This document shows, one piece after another, positions 9,243 to 15,737 of a stretch of 64,000 bases of DNA. Each line of letters begins with the position of its first letter. The stretch's first letter is position 1. Location of the stretch: contig NZ_RKRF01000007.1 of assembly GCF_003843875.1 (NCBI RefSeq), positions 186,001 to 250,000 on the forward strand. The letters run 5' to 3'. The notes under the pieces are model-generated. The model did no database searches and was not told where the DNA came from. It saw only the letters and a list, made by a program, of their open reading frames with translations. A program made the translations under genes and the position numbers. This DNA comes from Aquisalibacillus elongatus. GTDB lineage: Bacteria > Bacillota > Bacilli > Bacillales > Alkalibacillaceae.

Positions 9243-9722
9243 GTGCAATCAACGATTGATGCTAAAACTATTGCTGAACTTGAAAAAAGCATTCGTTACA
9301 TATCGCACATTATCAAGCAGCGCGGCCGTGAGATTCTTGACCATTATCCAATAACTCCACCGCAATTTGTCGCCTTACAATGGTTGAAGGACTCGGGTGA
9401 TTTAACAATTGGAGAATTATCTAAGAAAATGTATTTAGCTTTTAGTACGACAACGGACTTAGTCGACCGTATGGAAAAAAGCAATTTAATTGAACGTATC
9501 AGAGACCCAAAAGATCGGCGCGTTGTACGAATACATTTATTAGATAAGGGAAAAGAGATTATTCACGAAGTCGTGGATAAACGCCAATTATATTTAAAAG
9601 AGGTCTTACAATCTTTTTCAGCGGAAGAAGTAGAATCGCTTCATGTGCTCATGTATAAGCTTTTTGATGAAATGAAACTACATGAGGATAATGCTAATCA
9701 TCAAGAATCAAAGGAGAATTAA
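9243..9722 (+). CDS. MarR-family transcriptional regulator (YsmB-like)
   Basis: A 159-residue winged-helix regulator. The MarR core is visible: FVALQWLKDSGDLTIGELS, then recognition-helix region STTTDLVDRMEKSNLIER and wing DPKDRRVVRIHL. It starts with GTG at 9243 behind GAGGAGG. It sits where B. subtilis has ysmB, between gerE and racE. Its coding end overlaps the ribosome binding site of racE, so the two are co-transcribed. The target is unknown. Confidence 0.9.
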   Translation: MQSTIDAKTIAELEKSIRYISHIIKQRGREILDHYPITPPQFVALQWLKDSGDLTIGELSKKMYLAFSTTTDLVDRMEKSNLIERIRDPKDRRVVRIHLLDKGKEIIHEVVDKRQLYLKEVLQSFSAEEVESLHVLMYKLFDEMKLHEDNANHQESKEN

Positions 9723-9723
9723 C

Positions 9724-10533
9724 TTGGATAGACCTATAGGTGTCATCGACTCGGGTGTCGGTGGTTTAACGGTATTACATGAATTAAAACGTCAACTACC
9801 GAAAGAACGTTTTATATATTTAGGAGACACGCTAAGGTGCCCTTATGGCTCAAAAAGTGATCAAGAAGTTCAGCAATATACTTGGGAAATGGTACATTAC
9901 TTAATACAATTTGATATTAAGGTACTTGTTGTAGCGTGTAACACGGCAACAGCATTGGTGTTAGATCAATTAAAAGAAAATTTATCGATTCCTGTCATTG
10001 GTGTTATAGAACCAGGCGCAAGAGCGGCTATTAAATCAACTGAGACGAACCATGTTGCTATAATCGGAACTGAAAATACGGTTAACAGCCAGGCGTATGA
10101 TCTTGCTTTAAGGAATATAAAACCTAACATTAATACGACAAGTGTTTCTTGCCCTGAGTTTGTACCGTTAATTGAAAGTGGACGATTTGTTGAATCAGAT
10201 GCAATTGATGTGGTGGAAAGAAGTTTGGCGTCCATTAAAGAAGTGTACGATATTGATACGTTAATTTTAGGTTGCACGCATTATCCAATCATCCAACCGT
10301 TAATTGAGCAAGTCGTTGGGGATCAAATGACCGTGCTATCATCAGCAATAGAGACAGGATCAGAAGTCAGCACAGTTTTAACTTTCTATAATCTTCATCA
10401 ATCTCAGACAGTAGACGAAACTAGTTTAGAACCAGTCATATTAACAACTGGTAGTCTCCATGTCTTTGAACGGATTAAAGAAGAAATATTTCAACTTAAA
10501 AGCGCATCTTTAAAACAAATTTCATTAATTTGA
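9724..10533 (+). CDS. racE: Glutamate racemase
   Basis: Makes D-glutamate for peptidoglycan. The two catalytic cysteines are in VVACNTATA and LGCTHYPII, and the N-terminal DSGVGGLTV loop is typical. The start chosen is TTG at 9724, directly after AAAGGAGAATT and one base after the marR stop. It gives 269 residues starting at DRPIGVIDSG, as in the family. The longer ATG frame from 9682 would add 14 residues that overlap the upstream gene. Confidence 0.94.
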   Translation: MDRPIGVIDSGVGGLTVLHELKRQLPKERFIYLGDTLRCPYGSKSDQEVQQYTWEMVHYLIQFDIKVLVVACNTATALVLDQLKENLSIPVIGVIEPGARAAIKSTETNHVAIIGTENTVNSQAYDLALRNIKPNINTTSVSCPEFVPLIESGRFVESDAIDVVERSLASIKEVYDIDTLILGCTHYPIIQPLIEQVVGDQMTVLSSAIETGSEVSTVLTFYNLHQSQTVDETSLEPVILTTGSLHVFERIKEEIFQLKSASLKQISLI

Positions 10534-10539
10534 ACTTGG

Positions 10540-10577
10540 ACTTATGCCCGACAAACTATGAGGTATAAGTTTTTTTG
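10540..10577 (+). terminator. Terminator after racE
   Basis: Stem ACTTATGCC pairing with GGTATAAGT (one G-U) followed by seven T. In B. subtilis gerM lies between racE and rph; no gene lies here. Confidence 0.7.
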
Positions 10578-10669
10578 TGTTATACTTTGGTTTGTGTTTA
10601 TAAAATAGGTAAACGTATAGACTAAATGTGCAATTATTTTATTTTTACTTTTATTCAGGAGGGCATTAT

Positions 10670-11422
10670 ATGCGTATTGACGGCCGTTCAGCCGAACAAT
10701 TAAGGGACGTAGAAATTAAAACACAATTTACAAAACACCCTGAAGGATCTGTATTAATTACAGTTGGGGAAACGAAAGTTATATGTAATGCGAGTGTGGA
10801 AGAACGTGTTCCACCATTTATGAGAGGACAAAACAAAGGCTGGATTACAGCTGAATATGCAATGCTTCCGCGTGCGACAGAACAGCGCAATATCCGGGAG
10901 TCTTCGAAAGGCAAGGCATCCGGTAGAACAATGGAAATTCAACGGTTAATCGGAAGGGCCTTAAGAGCGGTCATTGACCTTGATGAGATTGGTGAGAGAA
11001 CCATTTGGGTTGATTGTGATGTCATTCAAGCCGATGGCGGTACGAGAACGGCTTCTATTACAGGTGCTTTTGTGGCTGTTGCTTTGGCATGCCGTAAGCT
11101 TCTAGATGAGGAGAAAATCACAAAACTGCCGATCAAACATTTTATTGCGGCAACATCTGTTGGCGTTTCAAAAGATGGAGAAACTATTTTAGATCTCTGT
11201 TATGAAGAAGATTCTACGGCAGAGGTTGATATGAATATAGTGATGACAGATGAAAATGAATTTGTTGAGCTTCAAGGAACAGGTGAAGAGGCAACGTTCT
11301 CGCCTTCGCAGTTAAACGACATGATTCAACTATCTCAAAAAGGGATTCAAGAGCTTTTTGACTATCAACGCCAAGCAATTGGAGATACAGCCTCATTAAT
11401 TAGTGAAGCCAAAGGGGAATAA
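10670..11422 (+). CDS. rph: Ribonuclease PH
   Basis: Phosphorolytic 3'-5' exoribonuclease that trims tRNA 3' ends. The family core is visible: [39 protein letters not shown] segment and [14 protein letters not shown], which forms the phosphate site. The start ATG at 10670 follows CAGGAGGG and gives 250 residues starting MRIDGRS, the usual N-terminus. An earlier ATG at 10628 has no ribosome binding site. It is translationally close to the next gene (2-base gap). Confidence 0.96.
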   Translation: MRIDGRSAEQLRDVEIKTQFTKHPEGSVLITVGETKVICNASVEERVPPFMRGQNKGWITAEYAMLPRATEQRNIRESSKGKASGRTMEIQRLIGRALRAVIDLDEIGERTIWVDCDVIQADGGTRTASITGAFVAVALACRKLLDEEKITKLPIKHFIAATSVGVSKDGETILDLCYEEDSTAEVDMNIVMTDENEFVELQGTGEEATFSPSQLNDMIQLSQKGIQELFDYQRQAIGDTASLISEAKGE

Positions 11423-11424
11423 TC

Positions 11425-12015
11425 ATGAAACAAATCTATGTGGCAACGACGAATAAAGGTAAAGTCGATGAATTTAAAAATATGTTTTCATCCTTAGATA
11501 TTGAAATGGTTAGTCTCATGGAAGCTTTTGATGACGTTGAAGATGTAGAAGAGACAGGGACAACTTTTGAGGAGAACGCCAAATTAAAGGCTGAGACTTA
11601 CTGTAAAACATATCAGGTCCCTGTCATGGCAGATGACTCAGGGCTAGTTGTTGATGCACTAAATGGTGAACCAGGCGTATATTCAGCTCGTTATGCTGGA
11701 GAAGCTAAAAATGATGATCAAAACATCATTAAATTATTGAATAATTTAGAAGGTCAAAGTCAACGTAACGCGGCATTTGTATCAGTCATTGCATACGCTA
11801 GACCTGGAAAAGATACAATCGTAGCCGAAGGACGTTGTGAAGGAGAAATTACTGAAAAACGTAAAGGAACAGAAGGGTTCGGATATGACCCTGTATTTGT
11901 GCCTGTTGGATATATCCAAACGATGGCAGAGCTAGGTTCTGAAGTAAAAAACCAAATTAGTCATCGAAAACGTGCACTAGATGAAATGCTTAAACAAATC
12001 AGACCTTTATTGTAA
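11425..12015 (+). CDS. XTP/dITP pyrophosphatase (RdgB/HAM1 family)
   Basis: House-cleaning enzyme that hydrolyses non-canonical purine nucleoside triphosphates. The 196 residues show TNKGKVDEFKNMF at the N-terminus, MADDSGLVVDALNGEPGVYSARYAG with the metal-binding Asp pair, and EGFGYDPVF. It is directly downstream of rph as in B. subtilis (ysnA). A 13-bp perfect inverted repeat follows the stop. Confidence 0.95.
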   Translation: MKQIYVATTNKGKVDEFKNMFSSLDIEMVSLMEAFDDVEDVEETGTTFEENAKLKAETYCKTYQVPVMADDSGLVVDALNGEPGVYSARYAGEAKNDDQNIIKLLNNLEGQSQRNAAFVSVIAYARPGKDTIVAEGRCEGEITEKRKGTEGFGYDPVFVPVGYIQTMAELGSEVKNQISHRKRALDEMLKQIRPLL

Positions 12016-12046
12016 GGTATAATCAGAGTAATCCTCTGATTATACC
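12016..12046. terminator. Inverted repeat after the pyrophosphatase gene
   Basis: A perfect 13-bp stem (GGTATAATCAGAG pairing with CTCTGATTATACC) with a 5-base loop starts at the stop codon. It lacks a T tract, so it may act as an RNA 3'-end stabiliser or weak terminator. Confidence 0.5.
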
Positions 12047-12160
12047 CAATTAAATTCAAAACATGTGTTGACACATAAGGGCATCCTTTTATATAATAAT
12101 TCTTGTCCGCAACAGATGAATCTTCATACATAATAATGTTAAATAAGTTAATATTGATTT

Positions 12161-12234
12161 GCGGGTGTAGTTTAGTGGTAAAACCTCAGCCTTCCAAGCT
12201 GATGTCGTGGGTTCGATTCCCATCACCCGCTCCA
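12161..12234 (+). tRNA. tRNA-Gly (anticodon TCC)
   Basis: Cloverleaf with acceptor GCGGGTG pairing with CACCCGC, anticodon loop CTTCCAA (TCC, reads GGA) and T-loop GTTCGATTC. CCA is encoded at 12232-12234. Confidence 0.96.
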
Positions 12235-12247
12235 TTTTTTTGATTAA

Positions 12248-12324
12248 GTCCCGGTAGCTCAGTAGGATAGAGCAACAGCCTTCTAAGCTGTGGGTCGCAG
12301 GTTCGAATCCTGCTCGGGACACCA
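12248..12324 (+). tRNA. tRNA-Arg (anticodon TCT)
   Basis: Acceptor GTCCCGG pairs with TCGGGAC, the anticodon loop is CTTCTAA (TCT, reads AGA), the T-loop is GTTCGAATC and CCA is encoded. It follows tRNA-Gly by 13 bases, forming a two-gene unit. Confidence 0.96.
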
Positions 12325-12338
12325 TATTAATCTATATG

Positions 12339-12377
12339 TCCATTTCCTTTATCCATAAGGAAATGGGCTTTTTTATA
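12339..12377 (+). terminator. Terminator after the tRNA-Gly/tRNA-Arg pair
   Basis: Stem TCCATTTCCTT pairing with AAGGAAATGG(G), followed by CTTTTTTAT. Confidence 0.85.
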
Positions 12378-12615
12378 TTTAAGTCCGATTTTAAATACAA
12401 AAAAACCTGACTTCCATATCCCAATTTCTCTTTTTATTAATAAGGCTATTTAAACACTATCTTATACTATATTTTCTTAAGTCCTTATAACTCGTCCATA
12501 GGGGATATGAAAGTCAGCTATATTCATCATTAAAGAAAATGCTATTGAAGTCAACAAAAATATCGAAATTGTGACATTATTTTCGATTTTTGTGCAAAAA
12601 TTGGTATTCTATCCA
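12378..12615. other. Intergenic stretch with no recognised gene
   Basis: AT-rich spacer between the tRNA terminator and the tandem repeat. I see only an imperfect hairpin at about 12556-12593 (AAATATCGAAAT and ATTTTCGATTTT). No reading frame with a ribosome binding site was found. Confidence 0.4.
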
Positions 12616-12715
12616 GTGAGTTTTAAGTTCCTGCGGGTAAGTTCTGTCTCTCGTGGGTGAGTTTCGATCTGTATTAGGTGAGTTTTTGTTCTTCAGCGGG
12701 CGAGAATCGTACTTT
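12616..12715. repeat. Degenerate ~21-bp tandem repeat, five units
   Basis: The core GTGAG(TTT) recurs at 12616, 12637 (GTAAG), 12657, 12678 and 12700 (GCGAG), giving periods of 21, 20, 21 and 22 bases. Each core is preceded by G or GG and followed by a T/C-rich half ending in a short G-rich step. The spacing is two helical turns, so the cores lie on one face of the DNA. No coding potential was seen. The function is unknown. Confidence 0.65.
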
Positions 12716-12756
12716 AACGACTGAGTCTAGCTACATTTGCTCATACTACCTCTATC

Positions 12757-12903
12757 TTACCCAGTCATATATTGAAGTGATTTTGGATCAATGCCTCTGA
12801 GACGTAGTTCAGAAGCTAATAACCAAATAAATTTTTGTTCTAACTTTAAGTTCAGGGCTTTGATGTAAGCATCAATTAATTGATTATTGTCCAAATGATG
12901 CAT
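12757..12903 (-). CDS. sda: Sporulation inhibitor Sda (checkpoint anti-kinase)
   Basis: In B. subtilis Sda is a helical-hairpin peptide that binds the sporulation histidine kinases KinA/KinB and blocks autophosphorylation when replication is perturbed. The 48-residue product aligns without gaps to B. subtilis Sda as I remember it: LIDAYIKA against LIESYFKA, and L21 and F25, residues reported as important for kinase binding, are both present. The start ATG at 12903 follows AGGGAGCT; the longer frame from 13005 would run into the upstream gene. It lies 25 bases downstream of the cheY-like gene, too little for a promoter with DnaA boxes, so it is probably expressed from the riboswitch-controlled promoter near 13510. 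Confidence 0.85.
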   Translation of the reverse strand: MHHLDNNQLIDAYIKALNLKLEQKFIWLLASELRLRGIDPKSLQYMTG

Positions 12904-12928
12904 ATGAATCAGCTCCCTATGAATAAAT

Positions 12929-13288
12929 TTAAGCGTTAATCGCTTTTTGTATGGTTTCAGAAAGTTTGTAAAAATATGGTTTGACAACAAAATCCTTGGC
13001 TCCACTATGAATGCAGTCCATCACAATTTGTTGTGATCCGAGTGACGAACACATAATAACTTTTGCATTCGAATCTCGCTTGATTATAGTCTTTAATGCG
13101 GTTATACCGTCCATCTCGTCCATTGTAATGTCTAAAAGTACTATATTCGGTTTATATTGTTGGTAAAGGTTGATCGCTTCTTTTCCGTTCTTCGCTTCAG
13201 CAACAACCTGGTGCCCGTGCTCTTCAACCATTTTTCGAATCCATTGCCTCATGAACAATGAATCATCTGCAATTAGTATGTTATACAT
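12929..13288 (-). CDS. CheY-like single-domain response regulator
   Basis: A stand-alone receiver domain of 119 residues with no output domain. Acidic pocket D8-D9 (IADDS), phosphoacceptor D53 (LLDITMDEMDG), the switch serine in IMCSSLG and invariant K103 (VVKPY) are all present, so it should be phosphorylatable. The segment IMCSSLGSQQIVMDCIHSGAKD resembles chemotaxis CheY more than Spo0F. The start ATG at 13288 has GAGGT just upstream. It is the first gene after a c-di-GMP riboswitch and is followed by sda. Its partner kinase or target is unknown; motor control or phosphate-sink roles are possible. Confidence 0.88.
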   Translation of the reverse strand: MYNILIADDSLFMRQWIRKMVEEHGHQVVAEAKNGKEAINLYQQYKPNIVLLDITMDEMDGITALKTIIKRDSNAKVIMCSSLGSQQIVMDCIHSGAKDFVVKPYFYKLSETIQKAINA

Positions 13289-13339
13289 AGACCTCAACCT
13301 CTTTGTTGTCATGATACCCGAATTTTTATTTATTTAACC

Positions 13340-13377
13340 AAAAAAGGTCAGTCCCGCCGAAAATCGAGACTGACCTT
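13340..13377 (-). terminator. Expression-platform terminator of the c-di-GMP riboswitch
   Basis: Read on the minus strand, AAGGTCAGTC pairs with GACTGACCTT around an inner partly paired loop, followed by six U. It lies between the aptamer and the cheY-like start, so it is a conditional attenuator. Its inner segment TTCGGCGG (13361-13354) is complementary to CCGCCGAA at the 3' edge of the aptamer (13398-13391), giving a mutually exclusive antiterminator. Confidence 0.85.
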
Positions 13378-13390
13378 ATTGACTCTAGTC

Positions 13391-13486
13391 TTCGGCGGCC
13401 CGGCGATCATAGTAATTAATACCTTAGACCCGTAGCTTTGCGTCCTTACTTTTCAGTAAGTTTGCCATTATCGGACATAAACCGAC
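13391..13486 (-). ncRNA. Cyclic-di-GMP-I (GEMM-I) riboswitch aptamer
   Basis: On the minus strand the class-I signature is clear: GGCAAAC (13466-13460), hairpin CTTACT-GAAA-AGTAAG with a GNRA tetraloop, GGACGCAAAGC, then the second helix CTACGGGTCTAAGGT ... ACTATGATCGCCGGG with the tetraloop-receptor-like segment, closing with CCGCCGAA. Order and spacing match known Firmicute GEMM-I RNAs. It sits 100 bases upstream of the cheY-like gene with a terminator between them. The pairing alternatives predict that ligand binding frees the terminator, making this an OFF switch. The 5' boundary is approximate. Confidence 0.9.
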
Positions 13487-13502
13487 CTATTTAGTTACGA
13501 CT

Positions 13503-13531
13503 ATTGTACTAAATTTAAAGGCTCATGTGAA
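13503..13531 (-). promoter_or_regulatory. Sigma-A promoter of the riboswitch-cheY-like-sda unit
   Basis: On the minus strand, TTCACA (13531-13526), a 17-base spacer and TACAAT (13508-13503). The predicted start near 13496 places the aptamer at the very 5' end of the transcript. Confidence 0.72.
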
Positions 13532-13580
13532 GAGTTTTGCTACAATTTTTATAATGTTATGCTATTGATGAGGTGATTAT

Positions 13581-14447
13581 ATGCAGGATGTAATCGAATT
13601 AGCATTACGTAGTTCAAAAGATGCATCTGAAATAAAGGAAATGAAACGTGTGAGTGGTGGCTCAATCAATGATAGTTTTTATGTACAAACAGAACAACAT
13701 GAATACTTTATCAAGAGTCATACAAATCCGCCTGAGAATTTTTTTAAACTAGAAAAAGAGGGCCTTGAATACATTAAAAGTACTAAATCAATTCAAGTCC
13801 CAGAAGTTTATAGTTATTCAGATGAAATTGGTAAAGCTTATTTGGCATTAGAATGGATCGATGGCTCACCACAATCGAGTACGCAGCTAGAGTTAGGTCG
13901 TAATATTGCCAAAATGCATCAAGCCATGGGTGAAGGACATGGGTACCATGAACCAACTTATATAGGGATTATTATACAATCTAATCAAATGTATCGTGAT
14001 TGGGTTGATTATTACCGAGAATGTAGATTGAAACGACAACTTCAAATAGGTGTTGATGAGCAGCATATCACTGGTAAAAGACGTGAACGCCTGGAGAGGG
14101 TCATAACTGATTTAGAAAAATGGATCCCCCAAGATATAAAACCTTCTTATTTGCACGGTGACTTATGGGCTGGTAATTGGATTTGTGATGCTAATGGTAC
14201 TCCTTATGTGATTGATCCATCCTTTTTATTTGGAGACCGTCATTTAGACTTGGCGTTCACAGAGCTTTTTGGAGGATTTTCTGAGGATTTTTATAAGGCC
14301 TATGAACAAGAATATCCAATAGACCATTACTATGATGATGTAAAGGCTCTATATCAACTTTATTATCTTTTAGTTCATTTGAATATATTTGGTGAGGCTT
14401 ATAGTGGTTCCGTTGATCGAGTGCTTAAATATTATGTTGGTGAATAG
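13581..14447 (+). CDS. Fructosamine kinase family protein (FN3K-like)
   Basis: A 288-residue small-molecule kinase of the aminoglycoside-phosphotransferase fold. Bacterial members phosphorylate ketosamines or ribulosamines on glycated amines and proteins. The N-lobe has FIKSH with the ATP-contacting Lys. The catalytic loop is LHGDLWAGNW and the metal site is VIDPS, followed by the family-specific GDRHLDLAFTELFGGF. GAGGTG precedes the ATG at 13581. It lies divergent from the riboswitch unit. A role in glycation repair is inferred from family only. Confidence 0.82.
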   Translation: MQDVIELALRSSKDASEIKEMKRVSGGSINDSFYVQTEQHEYFIKSHTNPPENFFKLEKEGLEYIKSTKSIQVPEVYSYSDEIGKAYLALEWIDGSPQSSTQLELGRNIAKMHQAMGEGHGYHEPTYIGIIIQSNQMYRDWVDYYRECRLKRQLQIGVDEQHITGKRRERLERVITDLEKWIPQDIKPSYLHGDLWAGNWICDANGTPYVIDPSFLFGDRHLDLAFTELFGGFSEDFYKAYEQEYPIDHYYDDVKALYQLYYLLVHLNIFGEAYSGSVDRVLKYYVGE

Positions 14448-14490
14448 GGTTGATAGTTTCATAAAAAATTGGTTTAATAATATAGTGTTG

Positions 14491-14564
14491 GTCCCAGTAG
14501 CTCAGTAGGATAGAGCAACGGCCTCCTAAGCCGTAGGTCGGGAGTTCGAATCTCTCCTGGGACG
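14491..14564 (+). tRNA. tRNA-Arg (anticodon CCT)
   Basis: Acceptor GTCCCAG pairs with CTGGGAC, the anticodon loop is CTCCTAA (CCT, reads AGG) and the T-loop is GTTCGAATC. Unlike the two tRNA genes at 12161-12324 it does not encode CCA: the discriminator G is followed by TTAGCG. Its 3' part is duplicated at 16279-16325. Confidence 0.95.
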
Positions 14565-14567
14565 TTA
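14521..14567 (+). repeat. Attachment-site repeat, copy 1 (3' half of tRNA-Arg)
   Basis: A 47-bp stretch, from the anticodon arm through the tRNA 3' end plus GTTA, is identical to 16279-16325. Duplication of a tRNA 3' end is the usual trace of site-specific integration by a tyrosine recombinase. Confidence 0.9.
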
Positions 14568-14570
14568 GCG

Positions 14571-14607
14571 AAACCCTTGTAAATTCAATGTTTGCAGGGG
14601 TTTTAAT
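14571..14607 (+). terminator. Terminator after tRNA-Arg(CCU)
   Basis: AAACCCTTGTAAA pairs with TTTGCAGGGGTTT (G-U pairs included), followed by TTTTAATTT. Confidence 0.7.
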
Positions 14608-14756
14608 TTGGTTTAAGGATATAAAATTTTTGTGTGGGGACCATATTTAATTTTAAAGTTTTATTAAATAATTCGTGTAACTTGGTAATCATCCGATGAA
14701 TCGATTGCTACGGTTGATTCTAGTGGATTGGTACAGTAGATGAATTAGCATCAACA

Positions 14757-14825
14757 GATGATAAAGTAACAAATACAGCAACGTGTTCAAGTAAATCCGA
14801 TACGGCAACCATAACTGTATCGTAA
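14757..14825 (+). pseudogene. C-terminal remnant resembling a DUF11-type surface repeat protein
   Basis: A 22-residue open stretch (NKVTNTATCSSKSDTATITVS) ends in TAA. It resembles the end of DUF11 repeats, which typically read VTNTATV...NTATVTV. Upstream the frame is broken by stops and no full repeat remains, so it is at most a decayed tail. The next ORF follows immediately behind AAGGAGG. Confidence 0.35.
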
Positions 14826-14836
14826 GGAGGATACTC

Positions 14837-15007
14837 ATGGCGAAATTAAGTGAATTAGTAAATGTTAATAGAGATACCATCAAGATACAAGGTGTTGATA
14901 TTTCTATTATATTTACATTTATATCATTTCCATACGTAGAAGAAACATATGGAAAACCTGATGAAGTAACTATGTATGTATCTGTTGATGCAAAAGGAGC
15001 CTTATGA
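14837..15007 (+). CDS. Small ORF of unknown function (56 aa)
   Basis: ATG at 14837 follows a strong TAAGGAGGATACTC, which is the main reason to accept this short frame. The product starts MAKLSELVNVNRDTIKIQG and continues with a hydrophobic stretch IIFTFISF and an acidic C-terminal half. No family was recognised. A terminator hairpin overlaps its stop codon, so the unit looks complete at the 3' end. Confidence 0.6.
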   Translation: MAKLSELVNVNRDTIKIQGVDISIIFTFISFPYVEETYGKPDEVTMYVSVDAKGAL

Positions 15008-15122
15008 TAACAGGCTCCTTAACTTTTATAACTGTAAAATAACCATATTTACCTTTTGTAAAAGAGTAAGGTTTTAAGGCTTCATGAAAAAAAGCTTTTT
15101 CACGTTTATGTTGTTGTGCCAC
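14970..15122 (-). CDS. Possible small ORF on the minus strand (50 aa)
   Basis: GTG at 15122 with AGAGGA six bases upstream opens a 50-residue frame starting MAQQHKREKAFFHEALKPYS. The N-terminal half looks protein-like. The C-terminal part runs through the terminator hairpin at 14994-15028 and antisense to the end of the 56-aa ORF, so the frame may be a truncated remnant or chance. Confidence 0.28.
   Translation of the reverse strand: MAQQHKREKAFFHEALKPYSFTKGKYGYFTVIKVKEPVIIRLLLHQQIHT
14994..15028 (+). terminator. Terminator at the end of the 56-aa ORF
   Basis: AAGGAGCC pairs with GGCTCCTT around an 11-base loop that contains the stop codon, followed by AACTTTT. Confidence 0.7.
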
Positions 15123-15208
15123 TACAATCCTCTTTGTTAAAATGTATTATATGGTTAATTATCATAAAAGTGTTTCATTCGTGTATAAGTTAAAGCTTTT
15201 TCCCTATT

Positions 15209-15721
15209 TTACTTAAAGCTTTTAACTAGTGCATCTAAACTATCCCACGTTTGCGTGATACCTTCAAGCAGTCCCATATCCAATACTGCTTGAAGAGATT
15301 CTGCAGAATCGAATTCAGAACGGCTTATTAATTTAGTTTGACTTCCCAAATCGATGAATTCCATTGTGACCTCCGGAGAAGGCATGGAATCATTTATATT
15401 GCCTTCCTTATCTGAGAAATAATCGTTATAGACAATTATCTCTGGCTCAATAATTTCTTTATAAATGGTCTTGTTCCATGACTCCATTCCATATTCTTCT
15501 TGATTTTTATCTACACATTTCATGCAGTAATGCCATACGCCTCCTGGACGAAAGTCCAAGTTGCAAACCGGTAGTTCCCAACCATCTGTACTCCACCAGC
15601 GTTTTAAGTGCTCAGGTTCCTTAAATAATTGAAATAGTTGATCACGTGGCATATCATAAACACGCTCTAAAACAAGAAACCTTTCATTCTCTACTCTTGA
15701 AACCATATTGTTATTTGGCAT
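15209..15721 (-). CDS. SRPBCC / AHSA1-type domain protein
   Basis: A 170-residue helix-grip (START-like) protein. The family pattern is visible: VLERVYDMPRDQLFQLFKEPEHLKRWW near the N-terminus and GGVWHYCM, with a C-terminal helix containing GITQTWDSLDALV. The start ATG at 15721 follows AGGAGGAAAATC; the longer frame from 15772 overlaps arsR. It lies 16 bases downstream of arsR. Such regulator-SRPBCC pairs are common in Bacillaceae, where the protein is thought to bind a hydrophobic ligand. The ligand is unknown. Confidence 0.85.
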   Translation of the reverse strand: MPNNNMVSRVENERFLVLERVYDMPRDQLFQLFKEPEHLKRWWSTDGWELPVCNLDFRPGGVWHYCMKCVDKNQEEYGMESWNKTIYKEIIEPEIIVYNDYFSDKEGNINDSMPSPEVTMEFIDLGSQTKLISRSEFDSAESLQAVLDMGLLEGITQTWDSLDALVKSFK

Positions 15722-15737
15722 GATTTTCCTCCTATTT

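Noticed and set aside
12089..12325. Minus-strand 78-aa frame with GFEPATHSLEG and MGIEPTTSAWKA
   Set aside because: It is the antisense of the two tRNA genes at 12161-12324; these phrases are a well-known artefact of translating tRNAs backwards.
12616..12715. Possible CRISPR array
   Set aside because: The units are degenerate, 20-22 bases long with no distinct spacers, and no cas gene is in the window.
14689..14883. Minus-strand 64-aa leucine-rich frame
   Set aside because: It is antisense to the DUF11-like tail and the start of the 56-aa ORF. It has no ribosome binding site, and leucine/tyrosine enrichment comes from A/T-rich complement.
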